From: Primulina eburnea
Lineage: Eukaryota; Streptophyta; Magnoliopsida; Lamiales; Gesneriaceae
Direction: 5' to 3'
Assembly (NCBI RefSeq): GCF_022965805.1
Contig: NW_027331309.1
Span: 1-64,000, forward strand
Length of the DNA: 64,000 bases
Shown: positions 13,462 through 27,600 of the stretch, in pieces
How the letters are laid out: each line of letters begins with the position of its first letter
Numbering within the stretch: position 1 is the first letter of the stretch
Notes under the pieces: generated by a model
Databases searched by the model: none
The model's input: only the letters and a program-made list of their open reading frames with translations
What the model was told of the DNA's origin: nothing
Made by a program: the position numbers and the translations under genes

Positions 13462-16400
13462 ATGGGGATTTGTGTCTCGAAAACCAAGCAGTCTCCGGAG
13501 CCCAATTTCCAATCCTCTGATGACATCAAGCCCGAAAAGATCCCAGTTGGGGAAACGGGTAATTCGATCCCGGCCAAGAGTAATGGAGAAGATGCATCAA
13601 CTTCGGGGAATTTTGAGGAGAGTGGGAAAAATGTGGAGAACCCAGGTGCAGGTAAGAAGTCACCTTTTTTCCGGTTCTACAGCCCGAGCCCGGCGCATTA
13701 CTTGTTCTCGAAGAAGTCTCCGGCGAGATCTCCAGCTCCTTCGAGCGGTACACCGTTGAGGTTTTTGAAGAGGCCGTTCCCGCCGCCGTCCCCGGCGAAG
13801 CACATCAGGGCGTTGCTGGCGCGGCGGCACGGGTCTGTCAAGCCGAACGAGGCAGCTATACCTGAAGGGAAAGAGGTGTCGGATGCGGCGGGATTAGATA
13901 AGAGCTTTGGGTTTTCGAAGAATTTTTACAATAAATATGATCTGGGAGAGGAGGTGGGGAGAGGGCATTTTGGATACACTTGCAGGGCTAAGTTCAAGAA
14001 GGGGGAGCTTAAAGGGCAGGAGGTTGCTGTAAAGGTCATACCGAAAGCAAAGGTACATTTTTTTTCTTGTTTTTCCAGTAGTTTTTTGGCCATTTTAGTG
14101 GTGATCAAATGTTTGATACTGCTTGGATTTGTTCAGTTTATGGGAAATTGGGTTTAGGCAGATCTGATCTACAGGCAAAAGATTGATTTTGTATGGTCTT
14201 CGTCTCATTTGATTTTTGTGGATTTTTATATCTAACAGCTGTTTTCTTTGCTGTACTGGAACTTATGTAGAAATAATTTGCGTTAGATGGGGCTATTTAT
14301 ATGAAATAATGTGGGAGCTAGCTGAGGTTGAAGAAGCGGCTTCCCTAAAGGTGGTTTGAGCATCTAATTCTGATATAGGAAACATATGAAAATCAAAGTC
14401 ACTGGAACCTTGTATTTTTTTTAATTAATGGAGGAGGGCTTAGTTGTGTAAAACCTTGAATTGGGAAAAAATGGTTCATGGAGAAGTTTTGTATCTGTTA
14501 CGGTGCTCTAGATGGTATTTATAGTTTAAACTGTAGATTGGACTATTTATGAACATGTATCAATATTCCCTTTAGCGGTACTTGTCATCTTTTTATCGAA
14601 ATTATTACATTATGGATTGAGATTTGTTGAGAAAAAAATAGTCATGGTTGGATGGGCTGTACTTTATTTTAACTTCAGAATTTGGTACTTGAGATGGCTT
14701 GTATCTTCATATGTTTAAAGGCCATATTAGCTTAATCAGTTAAGTTTAATCTTTTAGATATTATCTTGATTTTCTTCTTTGTGTGGTTTTAATTGTATCT
14801 CCAGATGACCACTGCAATAGCTATAGAAGATGTAAGAAAGGAGGTGAAAATATTGAGAGCTTTGACTGGACAGAGCAATCTGATACAATTTTATGATGCT
14901 TATGAAGACCATGAAAATGTCTACGTAGTGATGGAGTAAGCTTTGATTGCTTACTTTTAGCTTTGGCTCACTTCTTCTCTTTGCTCAATCTTCTTGGCCG
15001 TGACATATTATGATCTGCTAATATTTCTGAATGATCTCCTTGAGGTAGTTCCTCACATTTTCATTTATATTCCCAGGTTATGTGAGGGAGGCGAGCTTCT
15101 GGATAGAATACTTTCCAGGTTTTTCTTTGGTTTTTGATATACTTGGTTCTGTCTGTGTTACACAAGTAGAAACATTACTGCTGTAGGATAGACCGTTGGA
15201 TGAATAACACATCCTGCTTTTTACATATAATGTGTGTATGCCCTATGAATAGTACTCTCCTGAGTCTCCTCCATGCAGCATAGACTAGAGAAGGCTATTT
15301 TTTTTAATCAAGGAATTGAATAATATATAACAGATTTATGTGCTCTGTTGATGGCAAAATAACTTGTTTCTTTTCACAGGGGTGGCAAGTATTCAGAAGA
15401 TGATGCTAAGACTGTGATGATGCAAATACTGAATGTTGTTTCTTTCTGCCATCTCCAAGGGGTTGTACACCGGGATCTTAAACCTGAGGTATGAGTTTTA
15501 GGCTATTATGTCGTGTGATGATGGCAGACAGTTTGCTGATACTGATTTTCCCTTTTATAGTTTGTTTATATTCATCGAATCGCTATTATTTTCCTGAAGA
15601 GTTATGTACTCTTCGTCTGTTGGATTTGCAACTATTCTTTATTGTCTGGCCTAACATTAGCTTGTTACCGAATCAGAATTTCTTGTTCACATCCAAGGAT
15701 GAAAACTCTCTATTGAAGGCAATAGATTTCGGATTATCAGATTTTGTTAAACCAGGTTCGTTCTATTTTATTATGTTTTCTTTATTTCAAACATTTTTGA
15801 TGGTCCAGGTTGCCGTAGTTATCAGTTTCTTTGCAGATGAGCGGCTTAATGATATTGTTGGCAGTGCATATTATGTGGCACCGGAAGTCCTACATAGATC
15901 ATACAGTACTGAGGCTGATGTCTGGAGTATTGGTGTGATAGCTTACATATTATTGTGTGGAAGCCGCCCATTTTGGGCTAGAACTGAGTCTGGCATCTTT
16001 CGAGCTGTTGTAAAAGCTGAACCGACTTATGATGAACAACCTTGGCCTACTCTTTCTTCAGAGGCAAAAGACTTTGTTAAACGTCTGTTAAATAAAGATC
16101 CAAGGAAAAGAATGACTGCAGCTCAGGCCATGTGTGAGTTTCTTACGCTGATAAACTCAAGAAAAATGATTTTGATATTGAACAACGCTTATGAAATATG
16201 GACTTCAGGTCATCCTTGGATCAGAAATACTAATGACATAAAAGTCCTGCTGGATATATCGATATTCAAACTCATGAAAGCATATATGCGGTCATCTCCC
16301 CTCCGGAAAGCTGCTTTGAGGGTATGTTTGCATGCCAAATTTGTTAAGAAATAGAGAAGTCCTTAACATATTTATTAGAGGATTCTAGTGCCAATTTTTT

Positions 16401-17206
16401 TTTTTGTTTCTGGGCCGTCAAGCTATTATGATTTATTTAATTCTTTTTCTTTCACTGGAACGTGCAGGCTTTATCAAAAACTCTTACAGTTGATGAACTA
16501 TTCTATCTGAAGGAGCAATTTGCCATGTTGGAACCTAACAAGAATGGCACCATAAGTCTGGACAATATTAAAGCCGTTGGTTTTCTGTTCATCGTTCTCA
16601 TGATTTCTCTGTTTTGAATCAAAATTGTGTCTCAGTCTTTTTACTTGCCCAGGCCTTGAAGAAATACTCGACTGATGCTATGAATGAATCACGCATCTAT
16701 GACTTTCTTGCTTCTGTATGCTTCCGACCACTTATTTTACTCTCTTATTCATCAAACTTCCATGTACTCCCCTTTTCTGAACTGTCCGTTTCCTGTTTCA
16801 ACAGCTCAACGCCCTTCAATACAGAAGAATGGATTTTGTGGAATTCTGTGCCGCTGCATTAAGTGTCTATCAGTTAGAGGCTTTAGATAGATGGGAACAA
16901 CACGCTCGTTGTGCCTACGAACTTTTTGAAAAGGAAGGGAACAGAACCATCATGATCGAAGAATTGGCTTCGGTAAATGGAAGATTCCACTAGCTCTTGT
17001 ATCAAAACTTGCAAAGTCCATAAAATTTTTACTAATATCCTTCTATTATTCTTTCTGTTTCTCAGGAACTTGGCCTCAACCCATGTGTACCTGTTCATGC
17101 CGTTCTCCATGACTGGATTAGACACACAGATGGAAAGCTCAGTTTCCTCGGATTCATCAAGCTGTTGCATGGTGTTTCCAGCCGGTCTCTTGCCAAAGTT
17201 CATTGA
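13462..17206 (+). CDS. CDPK-related protein kinase (CRK)
   Basis: A Ser/Thr kinase of the plant CRK family, which resembles calcium-dependent kinases but has degenerate EF-hands, often calcium-independent or calmodulin-regulated. Exons: 13462-14052, 14805-14935, 15077-15118, 15380-15488, 15677-15755, 15837-16133, 16209-16321, 16468-16575, 16653-16715, 16805-16972, 17066-17206; 613 aa with phase closing exactly. The N-terminus MGIC offers Gly2 for myristoylation and Cys4 for palmitoylation, implying membrane attachment. Residues about 60-145 are Pro/Ser-rich. The kinase domain begins near residue 159 (glycine loop GRGHFG), with lysine in VAVK at 191, HRD aspartate at 287 and DFG at 308-310, all intact. 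After residue about 440 the EF-hand-like region ([23 protein letters not shown]) lacks canonical calcium loops. Eleven exons and total length fit the family. The paralogue cannot be named from sequence alone. Confidence 0.93.
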
Positions 17207-17883
17207 CTCCTGTGGATTCTGTGCAAACCTTGACTACTCGTAACATTTCCTTGGCGTGCCTGATGGACTTCGTGAAAACACAGAAATGGCTTGTCCGAAT
17301 TCTTCTCCACACTGTCTTAATGAACCATTTGACCTCACATACGTTGCAAAATGCATCGTGCTCGTGTTTTCCTAATGATGTGTTTGTGACTTCGTGTGGC
17401 CTCGTCTGTGTCGAGGATCCAAGCTAGTGCGTGGCATTGCTGCAATCTAACAAGGTCCGAATTCGAGCCGATATGTACGTATGCAACCCTTGTAAAATGA
17501 TAGTTGATGTGTCTGATTGCTAGGTGGGACCATTTTCAGATGGTTAAGGAACGTCCGTCAATCGTCATACCTGGTTATGTATAATTTGTTTTCCGCGTTT
17601 CAAATTTTCTGCGCCAATTACACCTTTTATTTTAATAATTTTAGATTTACCTACGAATTCCTGACTATCTGCCATAAATCACTGAATTAGACAAAAATAA
17701 ACGAGACATGAATAATTTTTTTCCTTCAAATTTTCCATTATTTTAAATTTGTAGTTCTAAAGATCGGCAAACAAAAAGAACGAATATCATATTATTATTA
17801 TTTAAAAAATACTTTTTTTTGTCATATAAATGGGAATCTTTATCTTTTAATAACCAGTTGATTTTATGTGAAAAGAATATAGA
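17207..17883. other. Kinase 3' flank, intergenic
   Basis: Presumed 3' UTR of the kinase gene followed by AT-rich spacer. No additional gene recognised. Confidence 0.4.
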
Positions 17884-18049
17884 GTGAGTCTCTCACGGAT
17901 CATAATATGTGAGACGGGTTAATCCTACTCATATTCACAATAAAAATTAATACTCTCAGCATAAAAAGTAATATTTTTCACGGGTGACCCAAATAAGAGA
18001 TCTGTATCACAAATACGATCCGTAAGACTGTCTCACACAAGTTTTTGCC
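17884..18049 (+). repeat. MITE-like hairpin repeat, copy 3 of 5
   Basis: Shares TCTCACGGATCATAAT, CATATTCACAATAAAAA, GGTGACCCAAATAAGAGAT and the terminal TCTCACACAAGTTTTTGCC with the other copies. It is slightly truncated at the 5' end and has mutated inner palindromes. Confidence 0.8.
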
Positions 18050-18684
18050 AAAAATATAACGAGTTAACCCGAATCAAATCTTATTAGTTAGTTATTTTCT
18101 ATTAATCCGATAATAAATAATATAGGCTAAAATTAACACAAAACCTGATAAATATTGGAATGCACATAATCTTGCTAATAATTTTCTCTACTCGCAACCA
18201 AATGCATCGGAGTAGATCACCTAATTGACCATACAAGAATTTTTCTTGTGAATTGGTTCTCAATAATAGGCCTGGACATCTCTAAAGCCCAAACTTTAGT
18301 TTCTAAATAAGACCCAATTGTTGCCAGTTAGTGTAATTGCAAATTTTACAAATATCTGGGTTCTTTCAGAAATTTCCACAACTCTGCTGCTCCGTTTCAT
18401 TTCTAAAATTTTCCTTCTGATTCAACCTTGCTTTCTTATTTTTCTTTTGAATGTTCAGAGAAAATCGTGTTGCCTTAACTGAAACCTTCAAAATCCGATC
18501 AAATCATCCAAAGAACTTCAATTTTCCTCCGATTGATCCGAGATCTCGGGGTCAGTTTTTCTGAATTTGCTTTCTTCAATGATCTGATTGTGCCTGGAAT
18601 GATTTCGTAGTTCGGTGTACATGTTTCATTCGAATCGATAGCTGCTGACTACGCGGAGTTAGAATCTATAATATATATCTTGAT
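18050..18684. other. Upstream region of the TWD40-1 gene
   Basis: Spacer that becomes pyrimidine-rich from about 18,370, probably the promoter and 5' UTR of the plus-strand gene that starts at 18,685. No TATA box or transcription start can be assigned with confidence. Confidence 0.4.
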
Positions 18685-21600
18685 ATGGAGTGGGCGACGG
18701 TTCAACATTTGGATCTCCGACATGCGGATCGGAGCTCCAAGCCTTTACAACCTCACGCCGCTGCATTTCACCCGACTCAGGCAATTGTATCCGCCGCCAT
18801 AGGAACTTGTATAGTTGGTATACTCGTGATTCTCTTGTCCAAGTTTCAGTTATTTTCTTAGAAAAGAAAAGGCACGGAGTTTGTAAATAATTTTTTTTAA
18901 TGTGAATGTGTGTATAGAGTTTGATGCATATACCGGAAGCAAAATTGCATCTGTGGACATTGATTCGCCTGTTGTACGCATGGAATATAATCCCATTGGT
19001 GGGCATTCTCTGATTGCTATACTTGAGGTTAGTGCTCAATCTTATACTCCACAATAAGCGTAATTGTCCACACTCCAGTAATTATGACCTTTAGTTAATA
19101 TGTCGAATGAAGTGAGAAAGTACTGGTATTACTTCAAATGCCTGTGTTCGGGTGAGACATAGAAGACTGTCATTGATCACTCACAGTACATCGGATTTGT
19201 ATGAAAGAGAGGGGATTAAAAGGACCAATGATTCACACTGGACCTTCATTCTTTCTTAAATTGAATACTCCGCATATGAATACGATAAACACATACCAAA
19301 TTTGTTGGCCTGATTAAGCTCGGTATATGAAAAGGGATACTATTATTATAATTTAGCGACTGAAATTATTTCCTTGTTGAAATTAGCAATAGCAATTATT
19401 GTCGTTGGGGGTTCTTTTCCAAAATCATGAATATTAGACTACCACTAGTTTTGATTTTTGTGTCATTGACTCAATGGTTAAAAAAGGTTTATTCTTTTTC
19501 CAATATTTTTTTGTTGCTCAAAGTCAGTCATACCAGAGTCTTGTTTATACTGAAACTCGCCAGATGTGCTTTTTGAAGCATCCACATACATAAAGTAGAT
19601 TATAGATTAACATTTTTTTCACTATATATTTATGTTTGATAAAAGAGCTTTAATTATATTCCTTTAGAATCGTCCATTTTTTTTACGTGTCCGTGTCTCA
19701 ATGTTCATTTTATTTTTATTCTTTATCTCTTCTTTTTGACTTACTGCTTTATATCTCAATTCATGTCATGAATTATTCCCTTTGCTCTTGGATGACACTT
19801 ATTTTCTTTATATTCAGGATTGTACAATTCGATCCTGTGATTTTGACAGTGAGCAAACTTGTGTGTTGCATTCGCCTGAAAAGAGGACAGAACAGATTAC
19901 CCCTGACACTGAAGTCCATCTTGCCTTGACTCCTCTTCAACCCGTAGTGTTTTTTGGATTCCATAAGAAGTTGAGTGTAACAGGTTAAGCCAATCTATTC
20001 TTTTGGCATCCATGTTTGGGGTGGGGGGGTAAGGTTAAGCCAATCTATTTTTTATATATGAACCTGGAGTGTTTACTTCTATTAAATCATTCGGAAGGAG
20101 GAGGGTGGGATGGAGTTGGTTAGCTTTCTTTTACAAACTAAGGCTGTTTGACAGTGCTTGAAGATATAATGGCAAATATGACAGTGATAGTTTTTAGTTA
20201 CTGTGGGATGCAGTTGGTGGCATGATTGATAACCTTTATTCATATTAATAAACAAGGATCTAATAATTATTGTTGTATACATCTTTCTCTCTCTGTTACC
20301 TCTAATTTGGTCTAGCCCTAATAAAAATTCAAGTATTATGCAGCTCTGCATATCTTTTAATTACATTTACTATGTCAAGTATTTCGAAGTCTGTTAGGCC
20401 CCTTGATTGAATTTATTATTATCATTATTATTGCCTAGTTGTTGGAACTGTGGAAGGTGGGAAGGCCCCGACAAAAATAAAGACCGATTTGAAGAAGCCC
20501 ATTGTTAATCTTGCTTGTCATCCTCGCCTTCCAGCTTTGGTAAGATTTTTATTTAAGATGATATTTAGACGTATAAAATTGCTTTGTTAGTTCTGGTACC
20601 TATGATATAGTTCCCAGAATTTATGGAGCTTATTCTTTTCTGCGCATGTACCAGTACGTGGCTTATCAAGACGGTTTGATTCGAGCTTACAATATCCATA
20701 CATACGCTGTTCATTACACCCTACAACGTAAGAGTTGAACAATACTTCTATATTCATATTTCCTTTTTTCACATTGAAGCAGATGATAATTTAACTTCTC
20801 AAAATAATTGATTTTCTTTCAGATTCGAACTTAATAATATATTGACTCCTTTGCAGTTGATAATACCATCAGGCTACAGGGTGCTGGAGCATTTGCATTT
20901 CATCCGACATTGGAATGGATTTTTGTCGGTGACAGACGAGGTACACTTCTGGCATGGGATGTATCCACCGAGAGGCCTATGATGATTGGAATGTAAGCTA
21001 ACATGTGTGTTTACACTACCCTTTTCTTTACACATGATTATATCATCCGTGACTTTTTCACAAGTTGTTTAACTTAGATAAAAGCTAGTATAATTGGTTA
21101 TTATTGATGAATTGAATGCCTTATAAACCCTTGCCATACATTTACTGCCTATAACTAATCCCATCAATTATGTCGAACATTGTCCTACTTGGTGGCAAAT
21201 TCTGCAGTGTTTCCTTGTTCCACTTCCTTAATTAATTTTGTTTACTTATACTGTTTGTTCAAGTTTAGGAAAATTATTCAAAATTTATGTTGCAGCCTTT
21301 ATTTTTTTGGTTTTTTAGTGCATCGTGTTGTCTTAAACGGCTCTTTGGTTGGAATACAGTACACAAGTCGGTTCACAACCAATCACCTCGGTTGCTTGGC
21401 TCCCAATGTTGAGGTTGCTTGTCACTTTGTCCAAAGATGGAAGTGTTCAAGTGTGGAAAACTCGTGTAGCTGTGAATCCTAATAGACCTCCAACTCAAGT
21501 AAACTTTTTCGAGCCTGCAGGTTAGTTGAGCACGTTACTTATTCGCGACGATTTTTTTCAGTCGCTCTAGTCCAGTGTTCTGTATCTGAAGTGACTTGAG

Positions 21601-24600
21601 GTTTGGGAGGTATTTGTCCTTTCTTTAAACTACCTTTTGACCTTGCACATGTTGTTTTAACGTAATTCTTATGTGTCCTTTCAGTTTATAATCTAAATTT
21701 GGTTTGTCTTCTAAAATATTTGCATGATTATATGTAACACGGGAGATTTTCTTGTCCATGGAAGTTTGATGGTTCTATGTGTAATCTTAGTCAACTAGTT
21801 TACTGGATTATTAAAAAATTTAATATATCCGTTTCCACCTTCTCTTAGCAAGTATTCTATCCCTTCAATTATTTGCTACCTAAGCATGCACAAATAATCT
21901 CATTTAGTCAGCTTAATCTTATCATGCAGCTATTGAATCCATGGATATTCCTCGTATTCTTTCCCAGCAAGGGGGAGAAGCCGTTTATCCTCTCCCAAGA
22001 ATTAGGGCTTTGGATGTACACCCAAAATTGAATTTAGCAGCAGTTCTTTTTTCTGTAAGCATCATCGTACTATTTAGATGTGGGTCACATTCAGATTATT
22101 TAACTATCATAAATATGTTGTATGCTTCTCAATAGAGCATGGCTGGTGGAGATAATAAGAAAAACAGAGCTGCTTATACTAGAGAAGGCCGGAAACAACT
22201 CTTTGCTGTTCTGCAAAGTGCAAGGGGATCATCAGGTGATTGCTTGATAATAGATTCTTTACTTGTTTTGTGTCAGATGGGGTGCCGATAATATATTTTG
22301 GCTAGCATGACATGGTCAGATATTTCTTGTTATTTGGATACCTCTCTGAATAATGAATTTGATTTTTATTTATGAACCTATTGTTCTTGAGAGAGTCAAC
22401 TACCGGGCTATTGTACCTAGCAGTTTGTTCACCAAAGAAAATAGTGAAAATATATAAGATCTTTTTGGTTTTTATCTTTAACTTTCAACTGAGCTAGATT
22501 TATTGTGTGGTAGCATTTAGCTTGGGAAATGCGTGGACACAAAAGCATTATTTTTCTTGAATTATTACCGATTTTAGTTCTAAAGGTTCTTACGGGTATT
22601 ATAAAATCATCAAGTACCAAGTGAAGCCTGAAATGCTGATTTGAGGTCTAAAGGAGTGAAGCCTGAAAATTCCTATTCAGAGATTTTAAATACTATTTTA
22701 TTTATTTCAATTGTGAAAGTTGTATTAAATTTTGAATGGTAAAAAGATTCCTATTTTGATGTCTTTGACATGTAAAACAGCATCCGTGTTGAAGGAAAAA
22801 CTTGCTTCCCTTGGTTCATCTGGTATATTAGCTGATCATCAATTGCAAGCCCAGCTGCAAGAGCATCATATGAAAGGGTGAGTCCGGAAATTTGACGTGG
22901 CCCCTCAATACAATCTCCAGTCATTGAATCAGCGTCAATACTGAATATGTCTGTCACAAAAGATTAGCTCTAACTTGAAAAAACTTCTGTTTTACGTAGA
23001 TATCCCTCCCTGTGATTTTTAAAAATTTTCTGTAATTTCTCTACCCAGCTATTGTAATTGGTTGGTTTACTTTTACATTCTTTTTCCTGTATCTATTCCC
23101 AATATTTTCCTCTGTTTTCTTCTACCCTGACTGCAAGATGATTTATTGGCTTAGTTATCAACCTATTATGTCTCTTCCCCGACAGTTAGCTAATGGTTGC
23201 TTTGATTGGATGATAGGGATGACATGCAGTGCCCACACTAGCCTTATCAAGTCTGTTTACCCATTTTAATTAATTAGTATATAAAGGATTGAGTTTCTAG
23301 CTTTTGATCATTTGCGCATCATATTCCTGCTATATTGTGAATATAGTTGAGGAAATTTTTAAAATATAACATTATCAATTATGTGGCTATACCATCTTGG
23401 TAGAGTATTTCAAGAAGTAAAATTTACTGAATTATAGACTGAATTTTGTCAATGTTTTGTCAAATATCATCCTGATGCATGGACTTGGATCGCAGAATAT
23501 TTTATTTTGACATTCATTATTAACCCTTATTTGACATTTTCATCAGCCAAAGCCACTTAACAATCTCGGACATAGCAAGGAAGGCTTTTCTTTACAGCGT
23601 ACGTAAATATGCTGTCTCATGATATACTTGTTGGCCAGTTTTGATTGATGTTTAGATGTGGGAGTATTTAATCTTCATAGATTTTAAATTTTACGTTTTG
23701 GACTTTTATTCGTAATGAAATAAGTTTGTGTTTGGTGATGTTTGGTACCTCAACATACATGTGTATGAGAAATATTCATGCTTGATGTTCAGATGGTAGT
23801 TAGTTAAAGGTCCCTTGTTCAGATTATAGTTTAGTTAAAGGTCAAGGGACGATTCGTGATCCCTGACATTGGATCTCATAGTTTGAAAATTGTTCGCCTG
23901 TAATCTGTATAATAAAAACACAAGCAGTTAACAATGAGAAATTTTCTGTACTCGTAAAAGTAAATATTGTTCAACTATCAACCTTTTCTGGTTGTTGCAG
24001 CATTTCATGGAAGGCAATGCAAAAAGTTCTCCAATATCTAGATTACCTCTGATCACTGTATTGGATACTAAATATCATTTAAGAGACTTCCCTATTTTCC
24101 AGGTAATTAGCCATCCAGTATAGCAGACTAAACTTATATTAGATATTATAATGCAGACTGGGCCATCTCTGATAAGTTAATCTGGCAGCCTTTTCATCTG
24201 GAGCTGAATTTCTTCAATAAAGAGAACCGGGTTCTTCATTATCCCATCAGGGCTTTTTATATCGAAGGACCAAACCTTGTGGCTTATAATCTCACTTCTG
24301 GTGTGGAAAATATATATAAAAAGCTTTATAATTCGGTAAAATTCCATCAGTTTAGTCTTAATTTGTTCATCAAATTGTGACCAAGCCATTGAGGATATAG
24401 GCCTAAACCTTCTTGTAATTTTCAGATCCCTGGAAATGTAGAATTCCATCCAAAATATGTGGCATACAGTAAAAAGCAACACATGTTTCTTGTTGTCTAT
24501 GAGTTCAGTGGTGCTGGAAACGAAGTTGTGTTGTATTGGGAAAACACTGATTCCCAGTTGGCGAATAGTAAAGCTTCCAATGTCAAAGGTATTTTCCTGG

Positions 24601-27600
24601 GTTTTGCTTGCCATTCTTGTGCCTTTATATTGTGCAATATATATATGCTTCACTGTTTTTGCAAATATTTCAGGTGTAGATGCAGCATTCATTGGTCGTA
24701 ACGAAAATCAGTTTGCTATTCTTGATGAAGATAAAACTGGACTTTCATTGTATATGTTACCGGGAGCTGCTTCACCAGAGTCCATTGAGAAGAATGGATC
24801 AGTTGATAAAAATGATGCCATGGACAATGAAGTTGCTTCTATTAAGGGTCCTATGTCATATTTGTTCGAAAGTGATGTTGATCGTATCTTTTCTACTCCT
24901 CTAGGTGCTTAATGGGCTGTTGTTATTTATCTACGTGCTTGAACAGATTGAATAGAATTTGATCCAGACCTGCTTTTGTAGAATCAACTTTGGTGTTTTG
25001 TTCTCAAGGGGACCAGATTGGCTTGGTTAAACTCATCCAAGGATACCGCCTTTCTGATGCTGATGGACATTACATCTCAACGAAAGCTGATGGGAGAAAA
25101 TTCATTAAATTGAAGGCAAATGAAACTGTACTTCAGGTAGTCATTCGAATAGTACTCTTAAGCTACAGAAAGCGAATCTATAATTTTGTGGCTGGTCTCA
25201 TCTTCTTTAAGGTTGCATAACGTTAGCAGACCTGTTTCACATGTTCCTTGAGCTACTGCTTCAGTTCTGCGTCAGAAACATGTAGAAGCAGGATTGTTCT
25301 AATTAAACCTCCTTCTAACCGGATGACTTGCTGATGAATTTTCAGTGCGAAAATTGTAAGAACTTGCAAATGGTTGCTGTCAATTAATTGACTCTGTGTG
25401 AAGTGCAGGGGTTATCTTTTTTTTCCCCCCTCCCCCTGTTGTGATTACAAATCTGAGGAGCAACTGCTGGCAGCTCTGGAGTTTAAGCTTTTTGACTTTA
25501 AAACATCCTCACTAATAGAATTTCTGTTTCGTCCTCTTTTTCTCTCCTTTCTCTAGGTATACAATTTTATAAAACTGATATTTCCATCTTAGTGATTTTC
25601 TATTAGCTCAGCATGCAATTTTGACGGTTACATGTGCTATTGTTTCTTTTCTAAACACCGTTCCAGCTTTCCAAAGTTTGAATATGTTTATTATATATTC
25701 TCTTCATTCTATTGACCACATGTAAATAGTGTTGATAAAAGATGAAAGCTTCTCATGTTAGGTACAATGGCAAGAGACACTCAGGGGCTTTGTGGCAGGT
25801 ATATTGACCACAGAACGAGTGCTTATTGTTACAGCAGATTTGGACATTTTGGCTAGCAGTTCTGCAAAATTTGATAAAGGAGTTCCTTCAATATCCTTGT
25901 CTCTTCACTCTCTTTGTCTCTCACTCTCTACCTTCTCTATTTATACCCTGTAGCTTTTCTTATATTAATGATGTTTTTATACCCTTGTGGGCCCTTGACT
26001 TGTGATTACTTTAGATCCCTCCTATGGCTTGGACCCGCACTTCTATTCTCTACTTTAACTTCTATTAATGTGCTTGGTTGGGATGGAAAAGTGAGGACCA
26101 TACTCTCAACCAGTATGCCTAATGCAGGTAAGATCTGATGCTTTTCCCAAACAGGTGTCCTTAGCTGCCTCTGTCTGTGTATTGTTTTGCATTTGAATGC
26201 CAGTTTGAGTCTTTCACTCTATTTCTGACTCTTTACTATGTACTTATGTACAGTTCTGGTTGGAGCTTTGAATGACCGCCTTCTGCTTGCAAGCCCTACT
26301 GATGTAAATGTTAGGCAAAAGAAGAAATATGAGATCAAAAGTTGTCTTGTTGGGCTACTTGAACCACTTCTGATTGGATTTTCTACAATGCAACAACATT
26401 TTGAGCAGAAACTTGATCTGTCAGAAGTCCTATATCAAATAACATCAAGGTTGTTTTTCTTGGCTTATAGACATTCCTTGGCACTATAAGGACTTATGGC
26501 GCTAAGATGTGAAACAATGTATTCACTATTCAGCATACTTCTTATTTTTCGCATCTTTCGCTTGCAAAAGTTCAATATTCCACACTTGTGGAAATTTTAT
26601 TGACTGACAGATTTTGTGATTGATTAATGAAGATTCGATAGCTTGCGCATTACACCCCGATCACTTGATGTTCTTGCCAGAGGCTCTCCAGTATGTGGTG
26701 ATCTTGCAGTATCGCTGTCACAATCAGGCCCACAATTCACTCAGGTATTTTTTAAACTTCTTTTGCATCGGAGAACTTAAATTGTATGCTTAACTAACTT
26801 TCTGCTTCTACACTAAGGTGTTGAGAGGAGAATATGCAATCAAAGCACTTCGCTTTTCTACTGCTTTGTCTGCATTGAAAGACGAGTTCTTGCGGTCAAG
26901 AGATTATCCTAGATGTCCCCCTACCTCACATTTGTTCCATCGGTTCCGCCAGTTGGGTTATGCATGCATAAGGTGTGTTGCTATGTGCTTTAGCAGCCTT
27001 TGAAAACCATACGGCTATCAATTTGAGAACACTGAATTGAAGCTCATCTTTTTAGTCCTCTCTTACCTAACTGCATGCATATACTTTGCGTAAATAATTT
27101 TCTTTATATCTTTGATACCGACAAGCGCTTGAAAAGTGTTTTTTTGTCGAGTTAGCTAAATGAAAAAAAATCATATGATTTTGTAGTTTTTGTCTATTGT
27201 TCTGAATTTTCTAGACCTTCATTTTTATTACAACATTTTCTGCTCTTTATTTTGAACTGTTATTGATAATTACATTTCAATGTTTGCATTTTTTCAAGTA
27301 CTAATGTTTTCTGGTGGGTGGTGACATATAGTCATTCTTGTTGACTGATTTATCTGGTTAAACTTGCAAGATTTGTGTCACAAGTCATATTCTTCAGATT
27401 TTTTGTAATATATTTTATGATATTTCCGGGATCAAGTGTTTTAAAACAACAAAAACCAGAAAATCCTGTATTTGTAAAAGTCGTATTCCAGAAACTATTA
27501 TTATGCATCATATTTATTTTGACCCAGGAATCATATTCTTTTAATATGATAGTTTTAATCTTGCTATTATTTGGATGCCGCACAAGCTTAGCTGTCTGGC

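Noticed and set aside
24177..24692. 171-codon minus-strand frame
   Set aside because: Lies opposite TWD40-1 exons 13 and 14; it is a shadow of real coding sequence.
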